From Pseudomonas indica NBRC 103045 (lineage in GTDB: Bacteria; Pseudomonadota; Gammaproteobacteria; Pseudomonadales; Pseudomonadaceae): 64,000 bases of DNA. Positions within the stretch are counted from its first letter, which is position 1. Each line of letters begins with the position of its first letter. The notes under the pieces are model-generated. The model did no database searches and had not been told where the DNA came from. It saw only the letters and a program-made list of their open reading frames with translations. Below are positions 28,112-35,815 of this stretch, one piece after another. The stretch covers positions 1 to 64,000 of the forward strand of contig NZ_BDAC01000019.1 of assembly GCF_002091635.1 (NCBI RefSeq). The letters are read 5' to 3'. Position numbers and translations under genes: made by a program.

Positions 28112-28201
28112 GGGGAGCGGAAAGCCTGGATAAATTTTCAGTATTTCGAATGGGTGGCTATGATAGCGCGCGTTTCGTTCACCGCCACCGGAGATTGCCG
28201 A

Positions 28202-28666
28202 ATGACACCTTTTGCCCTCGTTTACACTCTGCACGTGCTGGCGGCCCTGGTCTGGGTTGGCGGCATGTTCTTCGCCTGGATGGTCCTGCGACCGGCGGCC
28301 GTCGCGGTGTTGCAAGCCCCGGAAAGACTCCGGCTGTGGGCGGATGTGTTCCGGCGCTTCTTCGTCTGGGTCTGGGCGGCGGTGGTGGTCCTGCCGATCA
28401 CCGGCTTCGGCATGCTGCACCTGCGCTTCGCCGGCTTCGAGCAGGCACCCCGCTATGTGCATGTGATGATCGGCCTTTATATCGCGATGCTGGCGCTGTT
28501 CCTGCGGGTGCAGGCGCTGCAACTGCCGCAGTTGAACAAGGCCATCGAAGCGCAGGACTGGCCCGCTGGCGGCGCGACGCTGGGGAAGATTCGTCGACTG
28601 GTGGGTTTCAATCTGCTGATGGGATTGGTGCTGGTGGCCATCGCGGCGGCACGGCCGGGGTTGTAA
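28202..28666 (+). CDS. CopD-like small integral membrane protein
   Basis: The product is 154 residues with four hydrophobic helices. The first has the phrase LHVLAALVWVGGMFFAWMVL, with the His of CopD/YjeI-type membrane proteins, and another His lies in YVHVMIGLYIAML. Members are linked to copper handling or to unknown electron-transfer roles. No copper genes are near. It is transcribed divergently from dinG and ends at a good terminator. Confidence 0.75.
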   Translation: MTPFALVYTLHVLAALVWVGGMFFAWMVLRPAAVAVLQAPERLRLWADVFRRFFVWVWAAVVVLPITGFGMLHLRFAGFEQAPRYVHVMIGLYIAMLALFLRVQALQLPQLNKAIEAQDWPAGGATLGKIRRLVGFNLLMGLVLVAIAAARPGL

Positions 28667-28702
28667 GGTCACGCTCGCGAGAAAGACTCTCTTAAACAAA
28701 CA

Positions 28703-28740
28703 GCCCCTACGAAAACACGGTTCGTAGGGGCAATTTTATT
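28703..28740 (+). terminator. Rho-independent terminator after CopD-like gene
   Basis: A perfect 11-base stem, GCCCCTACGAA (28703-28713) and TTCGTAGGGGC (28721-28731), with a 7-base loop, is followed by AATTTTATT. A second REP-like word, GGGCGAATGAATTCGCCC, follows at about 28760-28778. Confidence 0.75.
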
Positions 28741-28826
28741 CGTCCGCTTCCGCTACCTAGGGCGAATGAATTCGCCCCTACCAAGCTGCCCCGTGGCCCA
28801 CAGGCCGACTGGCCAATGGCTGCAAG

Positions 28827-29591
28827 CTATTCGAAACGCACCACTTCCAGCTGCCCCTCGGCGCCCTGGGCTCCTGGCTGGCCGGGTTGTCCCGGACGCC
28901 CCTTGGCCGCACCGTCGGCACGATAAAGCAGGCAACCCTTGGCCGCGCCACCGGGACCGCCTTCGCCAGGCTCGCCCGCCGGGCCACCCGCACCGCCCTC
29001 CAGGCGAATCTGGATACGCTCCACCGGGAAATCGGCCGGCACTTCCAGGCGAACCTTGCCGCCCGGAGCGCCATCCTGGCCATCCCCGCCGTTCTGTCCG
29101 TCGTAACCTCGGCCGGCATCGCCCCACAGGCAGCCCGCCGGCTGGCCTTTCGCGCCATCCAGCCCCCGGTAGCCCGGCGTTCCGCGTCCACCGCGGGCAT
29201 CGATGGAGAGGGACTCCACTTGGACCTGTTCCAAGCGCAGGGCAAGTGTCCGGCCGGCACTGGCCGGTCGGTCGTAGTTGCCCGGCGCGCCACGGGCACC
29301 GATATGGCTGCCTTCGGCAATCTCGCCCTGCGCCACGTCGAGGCGGAAAGCGGTCTCGCTCGGTGCGATGCCTATATGCGCGTCGCGCCCCATGCGCAGT
29401 TCGCCTACCCGCAACTCGCTGAGGTTGGCCGGCAGCAAGAGGGAGGCATGGTCGGCGATCTCCAGCCGATCCAGTTGCAGAGTGCTGGCATGGGTGGGCA
29501 GGCGCAACAGCGAGTGGGGCGCTACCTTGACCAGGGATTCCGCCATGGCCAGCGGAGCGCACAGGCACGCGAGCAAGCACAGGTTACGCAT
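28827..29591 (-). CDS. Secreted collagen-like Gly-X-Y protein, unknown
   Basis: The product is 254 residues with a clear signal peptide (LCLLACLCAPLAMAES). Residues about 20-95 are a beta-rich region. The rest is broken into glycine-rich collagen-like runs, for example GARGAPGNYD, GTPGYRGLDGAKGQPAG, GQNGGDGQDGAPGG, GGPAGEPGEGGPGGAAKG and GRPGQPGQPGAQGAEG. Two cysteines lie in these runs (GCLWGD and GCLLYR). No known adhesin domain is seen. Bacterial collagen-like proteins can form triple helices and mediate surface contacts. Its start overlaps the stop of the DUF1145 gene by 8 bases. I infer an envelope or extracellular role. Confidence 0.75.
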   Translation of the reverse strand: MRNLCLLACLCAPLAMAESLVKVAPHSLLRLPTHASTLQLDRLEIADHASLLLPANLSELRVGELRMGRDAHIGIAPSETAFRLDVAQGEIAEGSHIGARGAPGNYDRPASAGRTLALRLEQVQVESLSIDARGGRGTPGYRGLDGAKGQPAGCLWGDAGRGYDGQNGGDGQDGAPGGKVRLEVPADFPVERIQIRLEGGAGGPAGEPGEGGPGGAAKGCLLYRADGAAKGRPGQPGQPGAQGAEGQLEVVRFE

Positions 29592-29859
29592 GACGAGCCT
29601 CCTTGACGGAAGGCCGTTGCAGGCCGAGGTGAAAGATACCGAAGACCAGCACTTGCAGGCATTCCAGAGCGACTCGCGGCCGGCCCTTCAGGCGCACGCC
29701 GAACCAGGCCAGTTCGAGCAGGTGGATGAAGAAAAGCACCGCGCCGGCCGCATTGAGCAGCAGGCCGAATGGATGGGCGAACGGATCGATCAGATTGGCC
29801 AGCACCAGCGGCCAGAACAGCAAGGCAGCCACCTTGCCCAGCCCTAAAAACACTGTCAT
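29584..29859 (-). CDS. DUF1145/YhhL-like small membrane protein
   Basis: The product is 91 residues from ATG 29859. Three hydrophobic segments (KVAALLFWPLVLANLI, LLLNAAGAVLFFIHLLEL, LQVLVFGIFHLGL) match the small DUF1145 family of inner-membrane proteins of unknown role. An upstream in-frame extension overlaps the terminator region and lacks similarity. It overlaps the collagen-like gene downstream by 8 bases, so the two are co-transcribed. Confidence 0.75.
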   Translation of the reverse strand: MTVFLGLGKVAALLFWPLVLANLIDPFAHPFGLLLNAAGAVLFFIHLLELAWFGVRLKGRPRVALECLQVLVFGIFHLGLQRPSVKEARHA

Positions 29860-29929
29860 GCCTCCCCCTGCTTTTTTTGATTTGGCCGCACCATAACCCC
29901 TTCGCCAGCAACGGGCCAGCATCGAACCG

Positions 29930-29957
29930 AAAAAAGCACGGGGGCTTCACGCCCCCG
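29930..29957 (-). terminator. Rho-independent terminator of the OmpA-family gene
   Basis: On the minus strand a 7-base GC stem (CGGGGGC/GCCCCCG, loop of 5) 21 bases past the stop at 29978 leads into GTGC and then a run of six T. Confidence 0.8.
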
Positions 29958-29977
29958 CTTCCTCCAACCTCTCATCG

Positions 29978-30715
29978 CTAGCGAGTGACGTGAATTTCCA
30001 CGCGCCGGTTCTGCGCCCGCCCGGTGTCGGTGGCGTTGTCCGCAACCGGTCGGCTCTCGCCGAAACCTTCCGTGCTCAGCTTGCTCGCCGGAACGCCCTG
30101 AGCGACCAGGAAATCCGCCACGCTCCGTGCCCGTCGCTCCGAAAGCCCCTGGTTGTAGGCATCGCTGCCGACGCTGTCGGTGTGTCCCTGCACCTTGATC
30201 TCGATGACGTCCGCCCCCTGCAGACGCCCGCCCACATCCCTCAAGCGGGCACGCGCCCCTTCGGTCAGGTCGGCGGAATCGAAGGCGAACAACACTTCGC
30301 CCAGATCGCTGAGCACGATTACCTCGCTTTGTGGCGCAGGCGTCGGCTCGGGTTCCGGGGATTTGGGCGCAGCCGGGTATTCCTTGATCGGACAACCGTT
30401 GTGGTGCACCGGCGTATTCTCGGGCGTACCCGAGCATCGGTCGCGCCGGTCGAAGACGCCATCCCCGTCTTCGTCCCCGTCCTGCGCATAGCAGAGCAGA
30501 CCGCCGACGACCGCGCCGGCCACCGCGCCTCCCGCTGCCCAGGCTGAACTTTCGATGGCGCCGAGGCCGCCGCCGGCCAGACCGCCAATCGCACTGCAGA
30601 TAGGCCAGTTCCCCTGGTTGAGCGCCGCATCCCCCGTACTGGTGGTGGTGACGCAACCGGTGAGAACACTGCTGACCAGAAGAATCGGGACTACTGTCCT
30701 GGCGACAGTACTCAT
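29978..30715 (-). CDS. OmpA-family lipoprotein with TSP3-like calcium motif
   Basis: This is a 245-residue lipoprotein (lipobox LTGC). A glycine-zipper region (IGGLAGGGLGAIESSAWAAG) is followed by a thrombospondin type 3-like acidic stretch, GDEDGDGVFDRRDRCSGTPE then NGCPI. A Pro-rich linker and a C-terminal OmpA domain (VQGHTDSVGSDAYNQGLSER and the end NRRVEIHV) complete it. The last domain binds peptidoglycan. The short acidic repeat probably binds calcium. It is a paralogue of the next gene and lies 183 bases beyond it. Two copies in tandem suggest duplication followed by gain or loss of the acidic segment. Confidence 0.92.
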   Translation of the reverse strand: MSTVARTVVPILLVSSVLTGCVTTTSTGDAALNQGNWPICSAIGGLAGGGLGAIESSAWAAGGAVAGAVVGGLLCYAQDGDEDGDGVFDRRDRCSGTPENTPVHHNGCPIKEYPAAPKSPEPEPTPAPQSEVIVLSDLGEVLFAFDSADLTEGARARLRDVGGRLQGADVIEIKVQGHTDSVGSDAYNQGLSERRARSVADFLVAQGVPASKLSTEGFGESRPVADNATDTGRAQNRRVEIHVTR

Positions 30716-30898
30716 GGTGAGATCTCCTGTGTCGCTGGCGGAATGCCAGTACCAGGAGTTAAGACCAGCGAAGCGGCGCCGACAACCGGCCCGCTACCCG
30801 AAGGAGAGAGGTTATTACTGACGCGGTGACTGATGCCCTTCCGGCCGCCCGTATCAGGGGCGGCCGGGTTGGCCTGGTTTCGTGAGCTACGCCACGAA

Positions 30899-31534
30899 TC
30901 AGGGACGGGCTTCGACTTCCGCTTCCACGCGACGGTTGATGGCACGGCCTGCATCGGTCGCGTTATCCGCCACCGGACGGGACTCGCCATAACCGACCGT
31001 ATCGACACGGCTGCCCTCGATGCCGTACTGGTTGACCAGCACGTCGCGCACGGCGTTGGCACGGCGCTCGGACAGCCCCTGGTTGTAGGCGTCGGTACCG
31101 ATGGAGTCGGTATGGCCTTCGACCACGGTGGAGGTCTGCGGATACTGCTTCATGAAGTCGGCCAGGCTGCGGATGTCGTCATAGCTCTCAGGCTTGACCA
31201 CCGACTTGTCGAAATCGAACTTCACGTCCAGCTCGACACGCACCGGCTCAGCTGCCTCCGGCATGGGCGTGGGTTCGGGCATGGGTTGTTCCTCGACGGC
31301 GGCGACGGTTTCTTCCTCGCCCTGGCCGTGCACCCAGCAATAGGCCCCAGCGGTCGTACCCGCCGCCAAGGCACCCCACCCTGCGTAAGAGCTGCTCTCG
31401 ATGGCACCAATCGCCGCGCCGGTCAAGCCGCCCAACGCGGCACAAGTCGGCCAATCGCTCTTCTGCAGACCGGCGCAGCCGGTCAAGACGCTGGTCGCCA
31501 AAAGCAGGGGTACTGCGGTCCTTGTCATACTCAT
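30899..31534 (-). CDS. OmpA-family lipoprotein, paralogue
   Basis: The product is 211 residues from ATG 31534, with AGGAG upstream. It has lipobox LTGC, a glycine-rich zipper (LGGLTGAAIGAIESSSYAG), a short Glu/Pro/Met-rich linker and an OmpA domain with VEGHTDSIGTDAYNQGLSER and NRRVEAEV. Unlike its neighbour it has no TSP3-like repeat. The OmpA domains are nearly identical in wording, so the two genes arose by duplication. It is expected to tether the outer membrane to peptidoglycan. A GC-rich hairpin lies past its stop at 30841-30867. Confidence 0.92.
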   Translation of the reverse strand: MSMTRTAVPLLLATSVLTGCAGLQKSDWPTCAALGGLTGAAIGAIESSSYAGWGALAAGTTAGAYCWVHGQGEEETVAAVEEQPMPEPTPMPEAAEPVRVELDVKFDFDKSVVKPESYDDIRSLADFMKQYPQTSTVVEGHTDSIGTDAYNQGLSERRANAVRDVLVNQYGIEGSRVDTVGYGESRPVADNATDAGRAINRRVEAEVEARP

Positions 31535-31666
31535 AAACGAAGTCTCCTCTTTGGGATCGGTCCAAACCGACTCCATGGGAGTAAAGACGCCGGTTTTAAA
31601 TTCCGCCAGCACTAGGCCAGTGTGTCGCCGCACGTTAGGCTTCATTTTCCACCTCGAGGATTTTCA

Positions 31667-32164
31667 ATGACGGCCTCCACCTCCTCCCTGACGCCACAAC
31701 AGGCACTCGCCGGCCTGCTCGACCGCCACGCCCCGGAACGCGTCCTGCTGATTGGAGCCAGCCAGCTGCCGGCGCTGGAGGCATTCCGCTCCGCGCACCC
31801 GCAAAGCCGGGTGGAGCACGCCGAGGCCGGTCCCCTGCCGGATGCGCTGGCCGCTCAACGCTTCGATCTCGCCCTGCTGGTGGATTGCCTCGAACACCTG
31901 CCCAAGCGCACCGGCCTGGAATTGCTCGGTGGCATCCGTAACCTCAATGCGAGCCGCCTGGCCGTGCTGGTCGACCTGCAGGCCTGCGGCTGGCAAGACA
32001 CCGACTTCTTCGCCCTGGCCATGCAGGCCAGCGAACGCTTCCAGCGCGGCGAGCAGACCCTGACGCTGTTCACCTACGACCTGCGCGACTACAAGCAAGT
32101 GCCGGACTGGCTGAACGCCAAGTTTTGGGCCAACCCGGAAAACTTCGGCAAATACTGGTGGTAA
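31667..32164 (+). CDS. Methyltransferase-like conserved protein (DUF6231)
   Basis: The product is 165 residues from ATG 31667, preceded by CGAGGA. It has a Rossmann-like layout with [12 protein letters not shown] in place of a SAM-binding glycine loop and [20 protein letters not shown], which resembles motif IV of class I methyltransferases. The usual GxGxG is degraded, so catalysis is doubtful. Its stop is followed 2 bases later by the YchJ-like gene, so they form an operon. Function is unknown. Confidence 0.7.
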   Translation: MTASTSSLTPQQALAGLLDRHAPERVLLIGASQLPALEAFRSAHPQSRVEHAEAGPLPDALAAQRFDLALLVDCLEHLPKRTGLELLGGIRNLNASRLAVLVDLQACGWQDTDFFALAMQASERFQRGEQTLTLFTYDLRDYKQVPDWLNAKFWANPENFGKYWW

Positions 32165-32166
32165 CC

Positions 32167-32655
32167 ATGAGCCCATCCCTGGACCCCGCCTCCCCCAGTT
32201 GCCCCTGCGGCAGCGGCGCCGTTCTGAGCGACTGCTGCGGACGCTACCACGCGGGCACACCGGCCCCCAGCGCCGAGCGCCTCATGCGCTCGCGCTACAG
32301 CGCCTATGTGCTGGGCCTGGTCGATTATCTGGTGGCTACCACTCTCCCCGCCCAGCAGGCCGCCCTGGATCGTGCCGCGATCGCCGCCTGGAGCGCGCAA
32401 AGCACCTGGCTCGGCCTGGAAGTGGAGAATGCCGAATTGCTCGGCGGCCAGCCGGAGCATGCTTTCGTCACCTTCACCGCGCGCTGGCATGACGGCACGG
32501 GCGAACACAGCCACCGCGAGCGTTCGGCCTTCGTCCAGAACGCCGGCCGCTGGTACTTCATCGACCCCACCGCCCCGCTGAAGGCCGGCCGCAATGATCC
32601 CTGCCCGTGCGGCAGTGGGCAAAAATTCAAAAAATGCTGTTTCGGCTTTCTTTAA
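32167..32655 (+). CDS. YchJ family protein with two SEC-C motifs
   Basis: The product is 162 residues. A SEC-C zinc motif lies at each end: [18 protein letters not shown] near the start and [19 protein letters not shown] at the end. The middle is an NTF2-like fold ([21 protein letters not shown]) typical of YchJ/UPF0225. The SEC-C motif binds zinc and in SecA contacts ribosomes and SecB. The function of YchJ is unknown. It is coupled to the preceding gene. Confidence 0.9.
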   Translation: MSPSLDPASPSCPCGSGAVLSDCCGRYHAGTPAPSAERLMRSRYSAYVLGLVDYLVATTLPAQQAALDRAAIAAWSAQSTWLGLEVENAELLGGQPEHAFVTFTARWHDGTGEHSHRERSAFVQNAGRWYFIDPTAPLKAGRNDPCPCGSGQKFKKCCFGFL

Positions 32656-32723
32656 TCGCCCGTTGTTGCTTGAGTGTTTGAGCGAGGCCATCCCGGGCCT
32701 TCTCGCCAAACAAGGAGCAACAT

Positions 32724-33830
32724 ATGCCAGTACGTAAGGGAATAGCTGCCGGCCTGGCGGCCATGGCCTTCAGCGCAACGCTGCAGGCCGACGTCCAGCT
32801 CGACCTGGGCAGCACCGAACGCGTCACCCGCCTGTTCGCCTATCCCAACAATTGCCACGTCATCTGCTACCGCAACTGGACGCTGGAGCAGACCGTCGAG
32901 CACTACATGACCCAGAGCGTGCAACGCGACGGTTATGCGGACGCGAAAGTGGCGGTGAACCGCGACAACGATCGCCTCTTCCTGACCATCCAGGGCGTAC
33001 CGGACGGCTACGGCACACCGTTGCAGGCGCTGCTCGAGGCCGGTGACATGGCCTACCAGGGCGCCAGCCGCCTGAACAGCGATGGCAAGTGGCAATACAG
33101 TTGGTACTTCTTCCTGCCGCTGGGGATGGCCCTGGAGAACCGCCGCAGCGTGGAGTTGCTGCACTTCCCACCGGACTATTCGCTGACCCAGGCGCAGGAC
33201 TACCTCGAATCCAAGACCACCGACCGCTGGGCCGACCTGCTCAGCCGCAATGGCATTCCGGCGGAGCAGACGCCTGCCTATCAGACCATCATCGATATCG
33301 CCCCCATCGCGGCACCGGCCAGCGCCGGCAGCACACTGGAAGAGGTCTATGACTACTTCCAGGACTACCAGAAGAGCATGGTCGCCCAGCTCACCGCCGG
33401 CAGCGGCAAGCAGACCCTACCGATGGTTGCGTTCGGCAGCCCGGTGCGCAACTGGATCAAGCAGCAGTACGGCGTCAGCCTGAACGTGCTCGGCCTGGGG
33501 CAGATCAAGCCGGTGGAAGGCAAGTCAGTCGCGGTGCTCGGCAGCAACCACCCCAGTTACATCTGGTATGCGGCCGATCCGGAAAACAACGACGACAACG
33601 AAGAGAAGGCCGACCAGGCCGGATTGAAAGTCATGGGCCAGGACATCACCGCCGCCTGCTGGCAAGCCGGCATGGGCAGCGATCCGGGCGCCGATCCGCA
33701 GAAGACGCTGGATGCCTGCACCCAGAAGTGGCAAGTCACGGACAAGGTGCAAACCTGCGAGCTGTTCTACACCTCGATCCGCAATCTCACACCGGAACAG
33801 GCCGCCGCCAAGTGCGAGACGGACGCCTGA
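32724..33830 (+). CDS. Periplasmic protein of unknown function
   Basis: The product is 368 residues with a signal peptide (GLAAMAFSATLQADVQ). The mature protein is acidic. It has cysteine pairs at NNCHVICYRN near the start and at CWQAGM, DACTQ, QTCELF and AAKCETDA near the end, so disulfides are likely. I recognise no domain. It is preceded by AAGGAGCAAC and followed by a strong bidirectional terminator. A homologue is, I believe, present in other Pseudomonas at this site. No operon partner. Confidence 0.8.
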   Translation: MPVRKGIAAGLAAMAFSATLQADVQLDLGSTERVTRLFAYPNNCHVICYRNWTLEQTVEHYMTQSVQRDGYADAKVAVNRDNDRLFLTIQGVPDGYGTPLQALLEAGDMAYQGASRLNSDGKWQYSWYFFLPLGMALENRRSVELLHFPPDYSLTQAQDYLESKTTDRWADLLSRNGIPAEQTPAYQTIIDIAPIAAPASAGSTLEEVYDYFQDYQKSMVAQLTAGSGKQTLPMVAFGSPVRNWIKQQYGVSLNVLGLGQIKPVEGKSVAVLGSNHPSYIWYAADPENNDDNEEKADQAGLKVMGQDITAACWQAGMGSDPGADPQKTLDACTQKWQVTDKVQTCELFYTSIRNLTPEQAAAKCETDA

Positions 33831-33834
33831 CGAC

Positions 33835-33863
33835 ACGAGGCCCGCACAGGCGGGCCTCGTTTT
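33835..33863. terminator. Bidirectional terminator between convergent genes
   Basis: An 11-base stem, ACGAGGCCCGC and GCGGGCCTCGT, with loop ACAG, is followed by TTTTC on the plus strand. It sits between the stops at 33830 and 33867 and serves the plus gene best. Confidence 0.9.
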
Positions 33864-33866
33864 CGA

Positions 33867-34412
33867 TCAGACCAGTTTGAGGTGGGAGACATCCGGCGCC
33901 GGGGCCGGCGGAGCCGCCTTCGCCTGCCCCATGTCGCTGCCCACCGGTGCCAGGGAGAACTGTTCGAGGTCCACCTTGGGCGCCTGCGGTGCCGGCTTGG
34001 CATCCTGCAGGTCGGTGCCTACCGGGGCGATGCCGAAGTCCGGCGCCTCGACCTCGACGAACGCCGCCATGTACTCGTCCCGCGGCGCCACCTTGAGCCG
34101 CCCGACCTCGCTGCCCGGTGCGACGGGTTTCGGGGCTTCCGCCGCAACAGGCGGAGGCGCCAGCTCGACCTCCTCGATCTCCGCGTCCAGCGCGGCGACT
34201 TCCACCACGGCTCCGGCACGCTCCAGCGTAGCCCGGTATTTTTCCGCGCCAGCCGCGTCGAGATTGCTCTTGATCACTATCCGGCGACCGGAAAACAGCA
34301 ACGCTATGCGCTGGGCATCGGCCTGGAACAGCTTGGCCAGATTGGCCTTCACCTGCTCCAGTTGCGCGCCCGGTATCAGTTGGCCCGAGAAAGCGATCTC
34401 AAAGCGGCTCAT
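33867..34412 (-). CDS. Hypothetical protein with C-terminal duplicated APVG motif
   Basis: The product is 181 residues from ATG 34412. Residues 1-75 form a compact domain (SRFEIAFSGQLIPGAQLEQ, then FSGRRIVIKSNL) that resembles a small ferredoxin-like fold. The rest is Pro/Ala/Glu-rich. It contains a near repeat: FGIAPVGTDLQDAKPAPQAP and FSLAPVGSDMGQAKAAPPAP. No signal peptide is seen, so it is probably cytoplasmic. I know no characterised member. Confidence 0.75.
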   Translation of the reverse strand: MSRFEIAFSGQLIPGAQLEQVKANLAKLFQADAQRIALLFSGRRIVIKSNLDAAGAEKYRATLERAGAVVEVAALDAEIEEVELAPPPVAAEAPKPVAPGSEVGRLKVAPRDEYMAAFVEVEAPDFGIAPVGTDLQDAKPAPQAPKVDLEQFSLAPVGSDMGQAKAAPPAPAPDVSHLKLV

Positions 34413-34527
34413 ACGGTCATACTCCTGTACATATTGGCGCGCAGTATGGCTCAGTTTTTTTTCGGCTCTCAACCGATTGCAGCCAAGCACTTGCTTGTTA
34501 CACTGAGGCGTCCTTCGGAGTTTTCGA

Positions 34528-35025
34528 ATGTTTTATCAGGCGCAAACGATAAGAATTCTCAGCCTAATGATGTTGTTCGGCCTGGCGACAGGCCTCGCAG
34601 GATGCTCCACTTGGCTCACCGGTGGATTCAAGGACCCGGACGTCCAACTCATCAAAGTCGATGTTGTCAGTGCCAAACTGATGAAGCAGGAGTTCCTGCT
34701 GCGTTTCCGCATTGCCAATCCCAACGGGATGAGCCTGCCGGTGCGCGGGCTGGTCTACGACATCCACCTCAACGACGTGAAGCTTGCCGAAGGCGAGGCA
34801 CGGACCTGGTTCACCGTGCCTGCCCATGGCCGCGAAGAGTTCGAGGTGCCGGTGCGCACCAACCTCTGGCGGCACATGAAGTACATCGTCAAGCTGCTCG
34901 AGAAGCCCGACCAGCCGATCCGCTATCGCCTCGAAGGCGAGGTCAAGACAGGCCTGATGTTCGGCCGCAGCGTGCACCTTTCGCGGAATGGCGAGATAAT
35001 TCCCGGCGACTACATTCCGGAGTGA
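34528..35025 (+). CDS. LEA type 2/WHy-domain lipoprotein
   Basis: This 165-residue lipoprotein has the lipobox LAGC. The mature part matches the WHy (water stress and hypersensitive) domain of LEA-14-type proteins, with [20 protein letters not shown] and [16 protein letters not shown]. Bacterial members are thought to aid desiccation or stress tolerance at the envelope. GGAG is spaced 7 bases from ATG 34528. The next gene starts 7 bases after its stop, so this begins a short operon with the SEC-C and DUF2489 genes. Confidence 0.85.
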   Translation: MFYQAQTIRILSLMMLFGLATGLAGCSTWLTGGFKDPDVQLIKVDVVSAKLMKQEFLLRFRIANPNGMSLPVRGLVYDIHLNDVKLAEGEARTWFTVPAHGREEFEVPVRTNLWRHMKYIVKLLEKPDQPIRYRLEGEVKTGLMFGRSVHLSRNGEIIPGDYIPE

Positions 35026-35032
35026 TTCACCC

Positions 35033-35221
<189 letters not shown>

Positions 35222-35228
35222 CCGCAGC

Positions 35229-35693
35229 ATGGACACGCTGAGCCTGGGCCTGCTGCTCGCCGGCCTGCTGATCATCCTTCCGCTGGCGCTGTATGCGCTG
35301 TTTCTCTGGCGGCGCGTCTGGGCCCGCCAGCGAGCGATCAGGGAGGCGGAGCGGGCGCGCCGGGAGCGCCTCGGCAGCGACCTGCGTATCCTGGCCGGCA
35401 GCCTGCTCGACGAGCAGTTGCCGCTGATCGAAGGGGCGATCCGCATCAAGGTGCTGATCGACAACTACGACACCGCGCTGAGCAACAACCCGCGCTGCCA
35501 GGTCTTCCACCAGTTGTTCGAAGCCACCGCCCACGTGCCCACCCATGCCGCCTGGAAGGCGCTGGAGCGGAACGAGCGGCGCCACCACGAGGCCCGCTTC
35601 ATGGAGCTGGAGCTGCAGCACAAGGCCGCCGCCCGTGCCAGTGCGCGCTGGCTGCTGGAAGAAGCCTTGCCGCCCCCCGCCAACGACGATTGA
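35229..35693 (+). CDS. DUF2489 membrane-anchored protein
   Basis: The product is 154 residues. One N-terminal transmembrane helix ([21 protein letters not shown]) is followed by a basic, helical cytoplasmic domain with the family phrase [16 protein letters not shown], then a Glu/Ala-rich end. The DUF2489 family is of unknown role. It starts 8 bases after the SEC-C gene and likely shares its transcript. Confidence 0.8.
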   Translation: MDTLSLGLLLAGLLIILPLALYALFLWRRVWARQRAIREAERARRERLGSDLRILAGSLLDEQLPLIEGAIRIKVLIDNYDTALSNNPRCQVFHQLFEATAHVPTHAAWKALERNERRHHEARFMELELQHKAAARASARWLLEEALPPPANDD

Positions 35694-35815
35694 ACGACCC
35701 GCCGTCTCCCGGCTATCCGAAGAGCTGCCGGCCTCTTGCCAGCCACACGGGCGCTCTCTACCTTAGCGCCCCATACCCCGAGCCATCCGCCCTCTCACGT
35801 GCCAGGAGCCCCTGC

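Noticed and set aside
28112-28699. 196-codon extension of dinG upstream of ATG 28111
   Set aside because: It lies opposite the CopD-like gene, has no DinG similarity and gives an overlong protein.
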